Assembly: GCA_965221465.1 (NCBI GenBank)
Contig: OZ244892.1
Location: 2,170,001-2,234,000, forward strand
Reading direction: 5' to 3'
DNA from: Azophilus sp965221465
GTDB lineage: Bacteria; Pseudomonadota; Gammaproteobacteria; Pseudomonadales; Azotimanducaceae
DNA length: 64,000 nucleotides
This document shows, one piece after another, positions 52,151 through 61,338 of the stretch. Numbering within the stretch: position 1 is the first letter of the stretch; each line of letters opens with the position of its first letter. Under the pieces are notes generated by a model that was not told the origin of the DNA, did no database searches, and was given only the letters and a program-made list of their open reading frames with translations. The position numbers and the translations under genes were made by a program.

Positions 52151-52939
52151 ATGGATTACTCGGAATACTCCAACATAAAAATCGACCGGCATGACGATGG
52201 CGTGCTGCTGGCGACCCTGAATCGCCCGAATCGCCTCAATGCGCTCGACGAACAACTACTGGGCGAAATCAATCGGCTCTGGCTGCAACTGGCGGACGAT
52301 GCGAACGTGCGGGTCGTGATCGTCACCGGCGCGGGGCGGGCGTTTTCCGTGGGCGCCGACATCGACCTGGTCGGGAAATTCAACGAAAACGTGGAACGGT
52401 CCATCGACTCGAGCGTTCAGTACACGTCGGCATTGCGGCGGCTGATGGACCTGCACAAGCCGGTGATCGCCGCGGTCAACGGAGACATCCTCGGCGGCGG
52501 CCTGGGGCTTGCACTCTTGTGCGACGTGATCTTCATGGCGCGCGGGGCCAGGATGCTGACCGCTTCTCAACTCGACATCAACGTGCTCCCAGCACCCGAA
52601 GCGTTTCTGTGGCCTGTACGCGGGGTCAGTGCGGCGAAAGCGAAGTATCACCTGTTGAAATCCAGTGTGCTCGATGCCGCCGAGGCGGAGCGCATCGGGT
52701 TGATCAGCGCGGTCGTCGACGATGCCAAGGTGCTTGACGAAGCACTCGACTATGCCCATCAACTCGCCCGGCGCGACCCCAGAATGCTGAGTTGGACTAA
52801 GCGGGCGCTCAACTACAACCTGCGCATGGCCTCTCCGTTGCTCGACGAATGGTTGTCGCTCGAATCGCTTTCATTCGCCCGCGAATCCGTGAAGGACGGC
52901 ATGAACGAGATGCGCAAGGTTATCGGCAAGGAATCCTGA
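52151..52939 (+). CDS. Enoyl-CoA hydratase/isomerase family protein
   Basis: A 262-residue crotonase-fold protein: LATLNRPNRLNALDEQL, VTGAGRAFSVGADIDLV and AAVNGDILGGGLGLALLCDV supply the CoA-binding pocket and oxyanion hole. The first catalytic glutamate position of hydratases lies near LLTASQLDINVLPAPEA, where glutamates are not in the standard places, so an isomerase or lyase variant is possible. It acts on CoA thioesters in the cytoplasm. It is convergent with the alpha/beta hydrolase and may be the beta-oxidation step linked with the CoA ligases in this region. Confidence 0.9.
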   Translation: MDYSEYSNIKIDRHDDGVLLATLNRPNRLNALDEQLLGEINRLWLQLADDANVRVVIVTGAGRAFSVGADIDLVGKFNENVERSIDSSVQYTSALRRLMDLHKPVIAAVNGDILGGGLGLALLCDVIFMARGARMLTASQLDINVLPAPEAFLWPVRGVSAAKAKYHLLKSSVLDAAEAERIGLISAVVDDAKVLDEALDYAHQLARRDPRMLSWTKRALNYNLRMASPLLDEWLSLESLSFARESVKDGMNEMRKVIGKES

Positions 52940-52987
52940 CCCGGGCTCGACACTCGCATCGGGGTTCCGTCATCGTCTCTTACCCCT

Positions 52988-53887
52988 TCAGGTCACGAGC
53001 GACGCAACGAATCCTGCCACGTCGTCGATGGCGGTGCGGGCTTCGTCGAGTGCGCTGGCGTAGATCTGCCAGGTGTGAAACAGGCCGGGCCGGACCTGGA
53101 GTTCCGTACTGACTCCAGCCCGTTCGGCATTGCGGGCCAGGGTTCGCGCATCGTCGAGGAACACTTCGTTTTCCGAGGCCTGGATAAACAACGGCGGCAG
53201 CCCCTGCAAGTCGGCATGAACGGGCGATGCGTATGGATGGCCGGGGTCCCCGTCCGGGCCGAGGTACAGTTGCCCCATCGCGATGCCCATCTCCTTGTTG
53301 CCGACGGGACTGCGATCGGCCCTCGAGACGTAGCTCTCGCCCGCACAGGCAAGGTCGGCCCAGGGACAAAGCAGGGCCGCCCCGGCCGGCAATTCCGCTC
53401 CCGCATCGCGCAGTTTGACCAGCAACGCCACCGCCAGGCCGCCGCCCGCCGAGTCGCCGGCGAGCACGATGCGCCCGGGACTGCAACCGTCTTCGAGAAG
53501 CGAGCGGTAGACGGCCTCCGCATCCTCGAGCGCGGCCGGAAACGGATGTTCGGGCGCAAGCCGATAGCCGACGTTCAACACGCGCGCGCCGGTTGCCTTC
53601 GCCAGGTGCGACACGATGTCCCGGTGGGTTTGCGGCGAAGACACCACATAGCCGCCGCCATGGAAGTAGACGATCACCAGATCGTTTTCGACCGGCCCGC
53701 AAGTCGTCGATTCACAGGGCACGCCCGCAACCGATTCCGCCTCGACCCGAGCGCCGATGTCCTCTGCAAGGGAGGCGTAGAAGGCATCGAGGTCACGCCG
53801 CATGTCGACAAACGTGGTCTCCTCGTTCCACCCGGATTGCAGCGCGTTGAACTGCTCCAGTACGGCGTTTACTTGTCTCTCAGACAT
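52988..53887 (-). CDS. Alpha/beta hydrolase, hormone-sensitive-lipase family
   Basis: A 299-residue carboxylesterase with the HSL-type oxyanion motif VIVYFHGGGYVVSSP (about 68-82) and the nucleophile elbow VLAGDSAGGGLAVAL with serine at about 148. It has the acid in FIQASENEVFLDDA and the histidine in GLFHTWQIY. It should hydrolyse esters or lactones in the cytoplasm. Its start overlaps the end of a ParD-like relic frame on the same strand, and the tandem Rieske oxygenase genes lie upstream on the same strand, so it may be part of that operon. Confidence 0.92.
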   Translation of the reverse strand: MSERQVNAVLEQFNALQSGWNEETTFVDMRRDLDAFYASLAEDIGARVEAESVAGVPCESTTCGPVENDLVIVYFHGGGYVVSSPQTHRDIVSHLAKATGARVLNVGYRLAPEHPFPAALEDAEAVYRSLLEDGCSPGRIVLAGDSAGGGLAVALLVKLRDAGAELPAGAALLCPWADLACAGESYVSRADRSPVGNKEMGIAMGQLYLGPDGDPGHPYASPVHADLQGLPPLFIQASENEVFLDDARTLARNAERAGVSTELQVRPGLFHTWQIYASALDEARTAIDDVAGFVASLVT

Positions 53888-54063
53888 TGCATCTCCGCCT
53901 CGGCCCAGACACCGTCAATCGTTTGCGTGCTCGGGCCGCTTGCGATTCCTTCCTCCACGGCGGCCCTGAATGCCCTGAAATTCTCCTGTTCTCGTCGAAC
54001 CGGATCCCGAAAACCCTCGCTGTCACTGGTGTAGTCACCATTAACGCTCCTGCCGATAGGCAC
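53869..54063 (-). pseudogene. ParD-like antitoxin relic
   Basis: A 64-residue frame contains GDYTSDSEGFRDPVRREQENFRAF followed by RAAVEEGIASGPSTQTID. It lines up with the middle and C-terminal part of ParD antitoxins (GRYxSxSEVxRxxLRLLEExE...LRxAIxEGxxSG). The N-terminal ribbon strand is missing because the frame begins inside the end of the Rieske oxygenase gene. No ParE toxin follows; the alpha/beta hydrolase does. It is probably a decayed toxin-antitoxin remnant between two catabolic genes. Confidence 0.5.
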
Positions 54064-55318
54064 TGATCCGCTCGTCGACCATCTTGTGAAAATGCCGGAT
54101 GTTGTGCTCTTCGTCGATCAGCGGGTAGGCGTCGTAGACACGGGATTCGAGGCCCCGCTGCGTTGCTTCGAGCAGACCGAGATCCTGCCGCACATTGTCG
54201 AGCACCAGGGCGATGCCCGTCGTGCGGGCGAACAGTTCCGAAAAGTTGCGTGCGGGCTGGAAATACTGGTTGATCTCGAAGCGCATGCGATTGTGTGCAA
54301 TCGGCCAATAGTTGTAGGTATTGATCCATCCCGGTGCGTAGATCTGCAACTGGAAGTTGGGGAAGACCGTGAAGGTCACCGCCACCCAGTCCTGCCGGTC
54401 GGGCCCGAACGCTGCCTTGGGAGCCCCGATTTCACGGGCAGGCGGTATCTGGCTGCCGGTGACGGAAGCACGGGATATCCGTTCGATATCGAACGTGTAC
54501 GCGCCCTCGGGCACCGTGCCGCAACTGACGGCCGTGCGATGCGGCCCGTCGAATCGGGACGGCGGCGCTCTGAACGTGATGTTGCGCATGTTCACCATGG
54601 CCTGGCTGTGCAGCACGGAGCCGTGCCACGCCTCTGAAAACGCATCGTGCAGGGTCTTCCAGTTGCTGTCGATTTCCCCGTGGCCACGGACATGGTCGGT
54701 GTAGAGTTCGACCGGGATGTCGTCCAGTGCCGACCAGATGTGCTCCCCCATGTACGCGCGCAGGGGTTCGCTCGGGCCGCCGGGGCGAAAGTTCGCGAAA
54801 ACGAAGCCATTCCACAGTTCGACCGGCACCTCCACCAGGTGCAGGTCGCAGCCCTGGGATCCGAACCAGTTGTCCGGGTCCCGCAACACTTCGATCTTGC
54901 CGTCCAGGGCGTATCCAAGCCCATGGTACTTGCAGAAGAACGCCATGGCACGGCCCGAGGTCTCTTCTGCCGGGTGGCCCTCCCAGACCAGCTTGTTGCC
55001 CCGGTGCGGGCAGACGTTGTGAAAGGCGCGGATTTTCCTGTCTTTTCCCCGTACGACGACGATCGAGGTATTCAGGACCTCCAATTCTCGAGTGAAATAG
55101 CTGCCGACTTCCGGCAGGCAAAGTTCGTGGCCGACGTTGATCCAGGCGCGCCTGAACAGGGCTTCCCGTTCCAGCTCGAAACTGCGGGGCGATATGGCAT
55201 GCTCGTAGCTGATGAGGCCGGTACCGAGGTCGGGATGATCTTCGTAGTGCCGCTGATCGTAGGTTCCGCCGCCGGCAACGATGCGGTTTTCCCGGGGGGT
55301 CTTGCCTTGTCCATACAT
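54041..55318 (-). CDS. Rieske non-heme iron oxygenase, alpha subunit
   Basis: A 425-residue Rieske oxygenase. The [2Fe-2S] site is CPHRGNKLVW...FFCKYHGLGY, and the mononuclear iron site is SEAWHGSVLHSQ (H-x4-H). The start ATG 55318 (MYGQGKTPREN) is chosen because the upstream frame lies in the gap and the neighbouring gene end. No beta subunit is adjacent, so it may be an alpha-only type like those that demethylate or hydroxylate steroids and quaternary amines. It is a paralogue of the next gene on the same strand (57 bases apart), sharing the CPHRGNKLVW and FFCKYHGLGY blocks. Confidence 0.93.
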   Translation of the reverse strand: MYGQGKTPRENRIVAGGGTYDQRHYEDHPDLGTGLISYEHAISPRSFELEREALFRRAWINVGHELCLPEVGSYFTRELEVLNTSIVVVRGKDRKIRAFHNVCPHRGNKLVWEGHPAEETSGRAMAFFCKYHGLGYALDGKIEVLRDPDNWFGSQGCDLHLVEVPVELWNGFVFANFRPGGPSEPLRAYMGEHIWSALDDIPVELYTDHVRGHGEIDSNWKTLHDAFSEAWHGSVLHSQAMVNMRNITFRAPPSRFDGPHRTAVSCGTVPEGAYTFDIERISRASVTGSQIPPAREIGAPKAAFGPDRQDWVAVTFTVFPNFQLQIYAPGWINTYNYWPIAHNRMRFEINQYFQPARNFSELFARTTGIALVLDNVRQDLGLLEATQRGLESRVYDAYPLIDEEHNIRHFHKMVDERISAYRQER

Positions 55319-55374
55319 GATTCTGCGATTGCCTGCGAACGGTTCGTTGTCAGAGCATCGCGCTGCCGTTCGGC

Positions 55375-56697
55375 TCAGGACCGCCCGGGTCCCATGGCAG
55401 CACCGACCATGCTCCGTTCCTCCCGGTACCGCGCCACATGGTCGTAAATCTGGCGGTGAAAGCCCCGGATCATCAGTTCCTGATCGGTCAGCGGCCAATC
55501 CTGGAATACGCCCATTTCCAGGCCCTTCTGCGTTGCCTCCAGGTTGTTGATGTCCTGCAGCGCCGCATCCCAGAAGGTTGCCACATGCCCATGGTGCGAC
55601 ATCAACTCGGAGAAGTTCCGCGATGGCTGATAGTGGCAGTCGATCTCGAATCGCATTCTGTCGTGGGCCAACGGCCAATACTGATACACGAGATACCAGT
55701 TGGGATAGTAGAACTGGATCTGAATGTTGGGAAAGATGAAGTGGCTGCTCGTTCCCCAATCGTCAGTCCGGGTCGGGTTTGCGGCCGGCGGCAGTCGTGT
55801 CAGGTCCAGAGCCGCCGGGTACTGTGGACCGGTGCCCGTACACTGTGAAATCCGTTCGATATCGGTGACGAAGAGACCCTGAGGATTGCGCGGAGAAATA
55901 TAGAAGCCGTGCTTTCCGACCAACGCCATCGTCTTGACGTGCATGGCCTGCAATGCATCGTAATCCATCTTCTGCAGGTAGGGGAATGCCTCCTTGTGAA
56001 CGTACACGCCGTGATAGATCTCGTTGAATGCATCCATGAGACCCTTCCAGTTGCACTTCGTCTCGCCCCGCGCGACAAAGCGCTCGGTGAGTTTTTCGAA
56101 AGGCCAGTCGAAGCCCTGCCAATAGTAGTCGCCGAGATACTCCCTGAGGGTCTGTTCCGGCCCGGCGCGACTCATGTTGACGAACAAAAACCCGTTCCAG
56201 GATTCGAGCGGCACTTCCGCCAGCGCCAGTTCGCTGCCCTGATCGCCGAACCAGGATTCCCGGTCCGTGAGAACCTCGAGTTTCCCGTCCGTGCCGTAAC
56301 CGAGGCCATGGTACTTGCAGAAGAACCGGTTGCAGGCGCCCTCGGTGGCTTCCCCGGGTTCGTCTTTCCAGACCAGCTTGTTGCCCCTGTGGGGGCAGAC
56401 GTTGTAGAAAGCCCGGATCTTCCCGTCGTGACCATGCACCACGAGAATCGAGTTCCTGAGCACTTCGTATTCCTTGGTGAAATACCGGCCGGGCCGGTCA
56501 ACCCATTCGGCACGCCCCGCGTACAGCCAGCTGCGGCGGAAAACGGCTTCCCGCTCGAGTTCGTAGAATTCCGGGGAAGTCATGCTCTCGTAACTGACCG
56601 GGGACGTGCCGATACCCGGATACTTGTCGGTCCAGCGCTCATCCGGCTGCTTCGCAAACACCGAAGGGTCGACACCGACCGAATAATGCTCAGACAT
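55375..56697 (-). CDS. Rieske non-heme iron oxygenase, alpha subunit
   Basis: A 440-residue Rieske oxygenase, paralogous to its downstream neighbour: CPHRGNKLVWKDEP, FFCKYHGLGYGTDGK for the iron-sulfur site, and NEIYHGVYVHKEA for the H-x4-H iron ligands. AAGGAG five bases before ATG 56697 secures the start. No beta subunit, ferredoxin or reductase gene is adjacent. A small conserved-looking gene lies 141 bases upstream on the same strand. Two such oxygenases in tandem suggest successive oxidations of one substrate or a two-alpha complex. Confidence 0.93.
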   Translation of the reverse strand: MSEHYSVGVDPSVFAKQPDERWTDKYPGIGTSPVSYESMTSPEFYELEREAVFRRSWLYAGRAEWVDRPGRYFTKEYEVLRNSILVVHGHDGKIRAFYNVCPHRGNKLVWKDEPGEATEGACNRFFCKYHGLGYGTDGKLEVLTDRESWFGDQGSELALAEVPLESWNGFLFVNMSRAGPEQTLREYLGDYYWQGFDWPFEKLTERFVARGETKCNWKGLMDAFNEIYHGVYVHKEAFPYLQKMDYDALQAMHVKTMALVGKHGFYISPRNPQGLFVTDIERISQCTGTGPQYPAALDLTRLPPAANPTRTDDWGTSSHFIFPNIQIQFYYPNWYLVYQYWPLAHDRMRFEIDCHYQPSRNFSELMSHHGHVATFWDAALQDINNLEATQKGLEMGVFQDWPLTDQELMIRGFHRQIYDHVARYREERSMVGAAMGPGRS

Positions 56698-56838
56698 CCG
56701 AACTCCTTGCCCGCATATCCGGTGTTCCGTCCCATGGGTTTGCCCCATCGCGGGCATCGCGGGGTGCCCCCGAAACTGCAGCACGGGAAAGCGAGACGCT
56801 ACCGATCGCAGGAAGATGCACGCGCAGTTCCGTCACCG

Positions 56839-57174
56839 TTACATCTTCGGTTCGAGAACAACATCGAACATGCGGTTTCCGGCATCCGGTACGGCGGGCT
56901 GCTTGTAGATTTCGACCGATTGAGCCACGACCGCATACGCGAACATGAGGCGCGCCAGGCATCGGTCGGCATCCGTGTAGTCGTCGAAACTCCGGGCGTC
57001 GAGCCACGACTTGACGTCTTCGGCACGCGCGACCATGGCATCGTTGAATGCCTGCATGTCGTCCATGGAACTCGAGAGCCTCGCTGCATAGCGGCTGCCG
57101 ATATCGGGCAGATCCCATGTGTCGACGAACACGTCGAGTTCCGCGAACCCTGCCGGCAATCGAGTGACAGACAT
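56839..57174 (-). CDS. Small hypothetical protein accompanying the Rieske oxygenases
   Basis: This 111-residue acidic protein is MSVTRLPAGFAELDVFVDTW followed by LPDIGSRYAARLSSSMDDMQAFNDAMVARAEDVKSWLDA and LMFAYAVVAQSVEIYKQPAVP. It looks all-helical with no signal peptide or membrane segment. AGGGA precedes ATG 57174. It is first in line before the two Rieske genes on the same strand. From memory, similar short proteins accompany Rieske oxygenase genes in other genomes, but I cannot name a family or function. A subunit or maturation role would be guesswork. Confidence 0.65.
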   Translation of the reverse strand: MSVTRLPAGFAELDVFVDTWDLPDIGSRYAARLSSSMDDMQAFNDAMVARAEDVKSWLDARSFDDYTDADRCLARLMFAYAVVAQSVEIYKQPAVPDAGNRMFDVVLEPKM

Positions 57175-57599
57175 ATCCGTTCCCTGAAACCCCGCATCCG
57201 CTCCCAAGATCGAAGCCGGAAATGCAAAAAAGACTCTCGTCTATTGAGAGGATAATTGTAGATGACGTGGCATTCAACGTCTCTTCGAGCGCTGTTGTCT
57301 CGAGCCCTCAACCCGATCCGGGCTCGCTGCATTTTGGACGTGCTCGACCCCGTATTCGTGGACAGGAACCCGTTCAGAAAGCAATAATCACCTACTGATG
57401 GGTAACACAGCCACGAGGCTCGAGCCGGATTCTCCGGCCCAGACCTGTCTCTGACGGCAACTACCATCGGGGAAATCGTTAGCTGGCTACCGCGAAGGTA
57501 CGTGCCCACGGTTCGTCTCGGTGCCGGCGAGGCGGTCGCCATGAGCGTCGAATTGGTGGAGGAAATGGCTCGGCACGTCGGGCCATCCAAGGAGGGATC
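57175..57599. other. Divergent intergenic region with a startless coding-like frame
   Basis: These 425 bases separate the small Rieske companion gene from the acyl-CoA ligase. A frame open from about 57406 to 57603 reads SLTATTIGEIVSWLPRRY, then RLGAGEAVAMSVELVEEMARH, and looks protein-like but has no good start (a GTG at 57502 and an ATG at 57541 are internal). It may be a decayed C-terminus. AAGGAGGG just before 57600 is the ligase ribosome-binding site. Confidence 0.4.
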
Positions 57600-59225
57600 G
57601 TGAGCGAACCGTCATCTCGAAAAACCCACGCGGATCCCCGGGTGCTCGACCGGGAAACTTGCGTGCTTCGCTACAACCTGGACCGCTGGGCCGCCTCCCG
57701 TCCCGACGATCCATTCGTTTTCTTCGAAAGCGGCGACCGTTGGACTTTCGACGAAACACGGCGGCGCACCATCGCCATCGCCGCGGGTCTCAGCAAGCTG
57801 GGCGTGAAACAGGCGGACCACGTGGCCATGATCCTGCCCAATGGCCGCGAGTCACTCCTGACCTTTCTCGCCATCAACTATCTGGGCGCCGTCTTCGTGC
57901 CCTTCAACACGGCCTACAAGGGCAACATCCTGGAACACGTGCTGGACAACTCCGACGCCGAAGTGATCGTCATGCACGGCCAACTGGCGAGTCGACTGGG
58001 CCAGGTCGACACCGCACGGCTGCGCACCGCCGTACTGGTCGGTGACGGCGAGGCACCAGCGGCGCTCGAGCGGGTTTCCTTTGCCGATCTCGACGGCGAC
58101 GAGACCGCACTTCCGCCACTGGAGCGCGCCATCGAGCCCTGGGATACCCAGTCCATCATCTACACCTCGGGCACCACGGGGCCGTCCAAAGGGGTGCTGT
58201 CGAGCTATCTGCACATGTACACGAATCCGGGGCCGGAGAGCTGGCACTTCGTTACCGGCGAGGATCGTTTTCTGGTCAATATGCCCATGTTTCACATCGG
58301 CGGCATGGGTCTGGCCAACGCCATGCTGGCGCGTGGCGGCTCCATCGCCATGATGGAGAACTTTTCGACCGAGGCCTTTTGGCCGTTCGTGGCGCGCACG
58401 GAGTGCACCGCCGTATTCCTGCTCGGGGCCATGGCTACCTTCCTGCTCAAGCAACCCCCCTCACCCGCCGAGCGGCAGCACAAGGTGCGATTGGCTTTTC
58501 TCGTGCCGTTGACGAGCAATCACCGCGAGGTGGCGGAGCGTTTCGGCTTCGACGTCTACACGATTTTCAACATGACCGAGGTCTCCACGCCCATCGTCTC
58601 GGACCCAAACCCGGAGAAGCCCGGCACCTGCGGCAAAGTCAGACCCGGCGTGGACGTGCGCCTGGTGGACGGCAATGATTGCGAAGTCGCCGTGGGCGAG
58701 GTGGGCGAGATGCTGGTGCGCACCGATCGGCCCTGGGCCATGAACCACGGCTATTACAAGAATCCCGAGGCCACCGCCGAAGCCTGGCGCAACGGCTGGT
58801 TTCATACCGGCGACGCCTTTCGCAGGGATGCCGATGGCTACTATTACTTCGTCGATCGGGTCAAGGATGCGATTCGCCGCCGCGGCGAGAACATCTCTTC
58901 CTTTGAAGTGGAAGCGGAGGTAATCGCCCATCCCAATATCCGCGAGGCCGCGGCCGTGGGCGTGCCCAGCGAGTACAGCGAGGACGACGTGCTGGTTGCC
59001 ATCGCGCCTGTGGAAGGCGAGCGGGTCGATCCGGCCGAGTTGATTCATTTTCTGGCCGAGCGCATGCCCCATTTCATGGTGCCCCGTTATCTGCGCATCC
59101 TGGACGACCTGCCGAAGACGCCCACCGAGAAGGTGCGCAAGCACGTGCTGCGCGGCGAAGGTGTTACGGAAGACACCTGGGATCGGGAGGCGGTCGGCAT
59201 CGATATCCGCAGGGAGAGACTGTGA
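57600..59225 (+). CDS. AMP-dependent acyl-CoA ligase
   Basis: A 541-residue adenylate-forming enzyme starting at GTG 57600 behind AAGGAGGG. Motifs: IIYTSGTTGPSKGV (about 183-196), YTIFNMTEVSTPI, GWFHTGDAFRRDADGYYYFVDRVKD, the hinge DRVKDAIRRRGENISSFEVE and the C-terminal lysine in PTEKVRKHVL. The overall type is close to crotonobetaine/carnitine-CoA ligase-like enzymes, which act on small or polar acids. Its last four bases overlap the start of the quinoprotein-cytochrome gene, so product oxidation and CoA activation appear coupled in one transcript. The substrate is unknown. Confidence 0.93.
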   Translation: MSEPSSRKTHADPRVLDRETCVLRYNLDRWAASRPDDPFVFFESGDRWTFDETRRRTIAIAAGLSKLGVKQADHVAMILPNGRESLLTFLAINYLGAVFVPFNTAYKGNILEHVLDNSDAEVIVMHGQLASRLGQVDTARLRTAVLVGDGEAPAALERVSFADLDGDETALPPLERAIEPWDTQSIIYTSGTTGPSKGVLSSYLHMYTNPGPESWHFVTGEDRFLVNMPMFHIGGMGLANAMLARGGSIAMMENFSTEAFWPFVARTECTAVFLLGAMATFLLKQPPSPAERQHKVRLAFLVPLTSNHREVAERFGFDVYTIFNMTEVSTPIVSDPNPEKPGTCGKVRPGVDVRLVDGNDCEVAVGEVGEMLVRTDRPWAMNHGYYKNPEATAEAWRNGWFHTGDAFRRDADGYYYFVDRVKDAIRRRGENISSFEVEAEVIAHPNIREAAAVGVPSEYSEDDVLVAIAPVEGERVDPAELIHFLAERMPHFMVPRYLRILDDLPKTPTEKVRKHVLRGEGVTEDTWDREAVGIDIRRERL

Positions 59226-61312
59226 CCCCTCGTCGCAGGCGAGGTGCGCGGGCAAAGACGTTCGTGCGGACAATGCACTGCGCCACCCGCGGACTGGGCA
59301 CGCTCGGAATGGTCCTGCTACTCGCCAACTGTGGCGTGGAACAGTCCGGTAACGGGTTGCCTGCAACCGAAGGCTCCTCTGCGACGCCTGTCGCCGATCG
59401 GGAGTGGCCGCTCCACGGCCGCACGATGAGCGAGGCTCGCTTCTCACCGCTCACGCAGATCCACACCGGCAACGTGCAGGACCTGGGCCTGGCCTGGCAG
59501 GTGCCCCTGGACAGTCAGCGCGGCCTGGAAGCAACCCCAATTGTCTCGGACGGGACGATGTACCTGACCTCCACCTGGAGTCGCGTGTTGGCTCTCGACG
59601 CCAAAAGCGGCGACATCTTGTGGCGCTACGATCCCCAGGTTCCCCGGGAGTGGGCGCCCAGGGGATGCTGCGACGTGGTCAACCGCGGTGTCGCCGTGGC
59701 CAACGGGCGGGTGTTTCTCGGCACCTACGACGGTCGGCTGATCGCGCTGGACAAGACGGACGGCCGCCCGCTGTGGGAGGTCAACACCATCGACCGCGAC
59801 AAACCCTACACCATCACCGGCGCGCCTCGGGTGGCGGACAACAAGGTTTTTATCGGCAATGGCGGTGCAGACCTCGGGGTCCGCGGCTATGTCTCGGCCT
59901 ACGATGCCCGGGACGGAAGGCTGCTCTGGCGCTTTTTCACCGTGCCCAGGGACGCGAGTGGCCCCTTCGAACATCCCGAACTGGCCGCCGCTGCCGAGAC
60001 CTGGGACCCGGACAGCGCCTGGGAGTTTGGCGGTGGCGGCACCGTCTGGGACAGCATGGCCTACGATCCCGAGCTGAACCTTCTCTATGTCGGCACGGGC
60101 AACGGCGCCCCCTGGCCGCAGTTCGTGCGCAGCCCGAGCGGCGGCGACAACCTGTATCTGTCGTCCATCCTTGCGCTCGAGCCGAATACGGGGCGTCTCG
60201 TCTGGCACTATCAGACCACCCCCGGGGACAGCTGGGACTATACGGCAACCCAGCACATGATTCTGGCCGACGTCGATTGGAACGGTGAACCGCGCAAGGT
60301 GTTGATGCAGGCGCCGAAGAATGGTTTCTTCTATGTCATCGACCGGGCGACCGGTGAGTTGCTGGCCGCCGACAAGTTCGCCCGGGTCACCTGGGCCACC
60401 CATGTGGATTTGTCCACAGGTCGGCCGGTACTGACCGACACCGCCGACTACAGCCGGAAAGCCAATGTGGTGTTCCCCGCCACCCTTGGCGCGCACAACT
60501 GGCATCCCATGTCGTACAACCCCGACACCGGCCTCGTCTACATACCGGCGCAGGACGCTGCCACCTACTTTGCACCGGATCGCATGTCGATTCTATTGGA
60601 GTCGGCCCATCGGGCGGATATGGAAAAGCTGGTGCCCGACCCCTGGGTGGGCCATGCCGTTCTGGTGGCCTGGAACCCGGTGACTCGCGGCATCGAGTGG
60701 GCCGTACCCTATCCCACTTTCGGCAACGCCGGCGTGCTGTCCACCGCCGGCGGCCTGGTCATCCAAGGCGATGCCCAAGGGTTCATCAACTTCTACGACG
60801 CCACCCGTGGCGAGCGGCTGCACCGCATCGAAACCCGCACCGGCATACTCGCACCACCCATATCCTATGAGATCGAGGGCGAGCAATATGTTGCGCTGCT
60901 GGCCGGTTGGGGCGGTGCCTTGTTCGTGCTCGCCGAGCCGGGCGTCGCCGCCAGAAAATACCGTAACGACGGCCGGGTCATCGTGCTCGAGCTTGGCGGC
61001 GGCGACGTGCCGCTGGCTGCTGCGTTGGCAAACGCTCCCGGTCTGCCCAGCGGCAATCAGGTGAAGTTCCTGTCCGAACAGGAAACACGCGGCCGAACAA
61101 CGTATATGGCGCACTGCGGGTCCTGCCACGGCTGGTTTGGCCAGACTGGCCTGCTGCCGGATCTGCGCCGCAGTCCGTTGCTCGAGTCGCTGGAGACCGT
61201 GCTACTGGATGGGTCGCTGGTATCGCTCGGCATGCCGTCGTTTGCCGGCGAGTTCAGCGATGATGAAATCGCGGACTTGGAAGCCTACCTCCGAGCCGTG
61301 AGACTGGAATAG
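59222..61312 (+). CDS. PQQ-dependent alcohol dehydrogenase with C-terminal cytochrome c
   Basis: A 696-residue periplasmic quinohaemoprotein. An N-terminal export signal (about 25-38, ending LLLANC, a near-lipobox) precedes the propeller. The vicinal cysteines in RGCCDVVNRG bind PQQ, and tryptophan motifs such as GDILWRYDPQ and GRLVWHYQTT line the blades. A cytochrome c domain at the C-terminus has CGSCHG (about residue 624). It oxidises alcohols and passes electrons through the haem to the respiratory chain. The start GTG 59222 overlaps the ligase stop. LANC is an imperfect lipobox, so lipid anchoring is uncertain. Confidence 0.94.
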   Translation: MTPRRRRGARAKTFVRTMHCATRGLGTLGMVLLLANCGVEQSGNGLPATEGSSATPVADREWPLHGRTMSEARFSPLTQIHTGNVQDLGLAWQVPLDSQRGLEATPIVSDGTMYLTSTWSRVLALDAKSGDILWRYDPQVPREWAPRGCCDVVNRGVAVANGRVFLGTYDGRLIALDKTDGRPLWEVNTIDRDKPYTITGAPRVADNKVFIGNGGADLGVRGYVSAYDARDGRLLWRFFTVPRDASGPFEHPELAAAAETWDPDSAWEFGGGGTVWDSMAYDPELNLLYVGTGNGAPWPQFVRSPSGGDNLYLSSILALEPNTGRLVWHYQTTPGDSWDYTATQHMILADVDWNGEPRKVLMQAPKNGFFYVIDRATGELLAADKFARVTWATHVDLSTGRPVLTDTADYSRKANVVFPATLGAHNWHPMSYNPDTGLVYIPAQDAATYFAPDRMSILLESAHRADMEKLVPDPWVGHAVLVAWNPVTRGIEWAVPYPTFGNAGVLSTAGGLVIQGDAQGFINFYDATRGERLHRIETRTGILAPPISYEIEGEQYVALLAGWGGALFVLAEPGVAARKYRNDGRVIVLELGGGDVPLAAALANAPGLPSGNQVKFLSEQETRGRTTYMAHCGSCHGWFGQTGLLPDLRRSPLLESLETVLLDGSLVSLGMPSFAGEFSDDEIADLEAYLRAVRLE

Positions 61313-61338
61313 GCCCATCAGCCCTATTGCAAACCATC

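Noticed and set aside
57406..57603. Coding-like frame before the acyl-CoA ligase
   Set aside because: No credible start codon or family; noted as a possible remnant in the intergenic entry but not called a gene.
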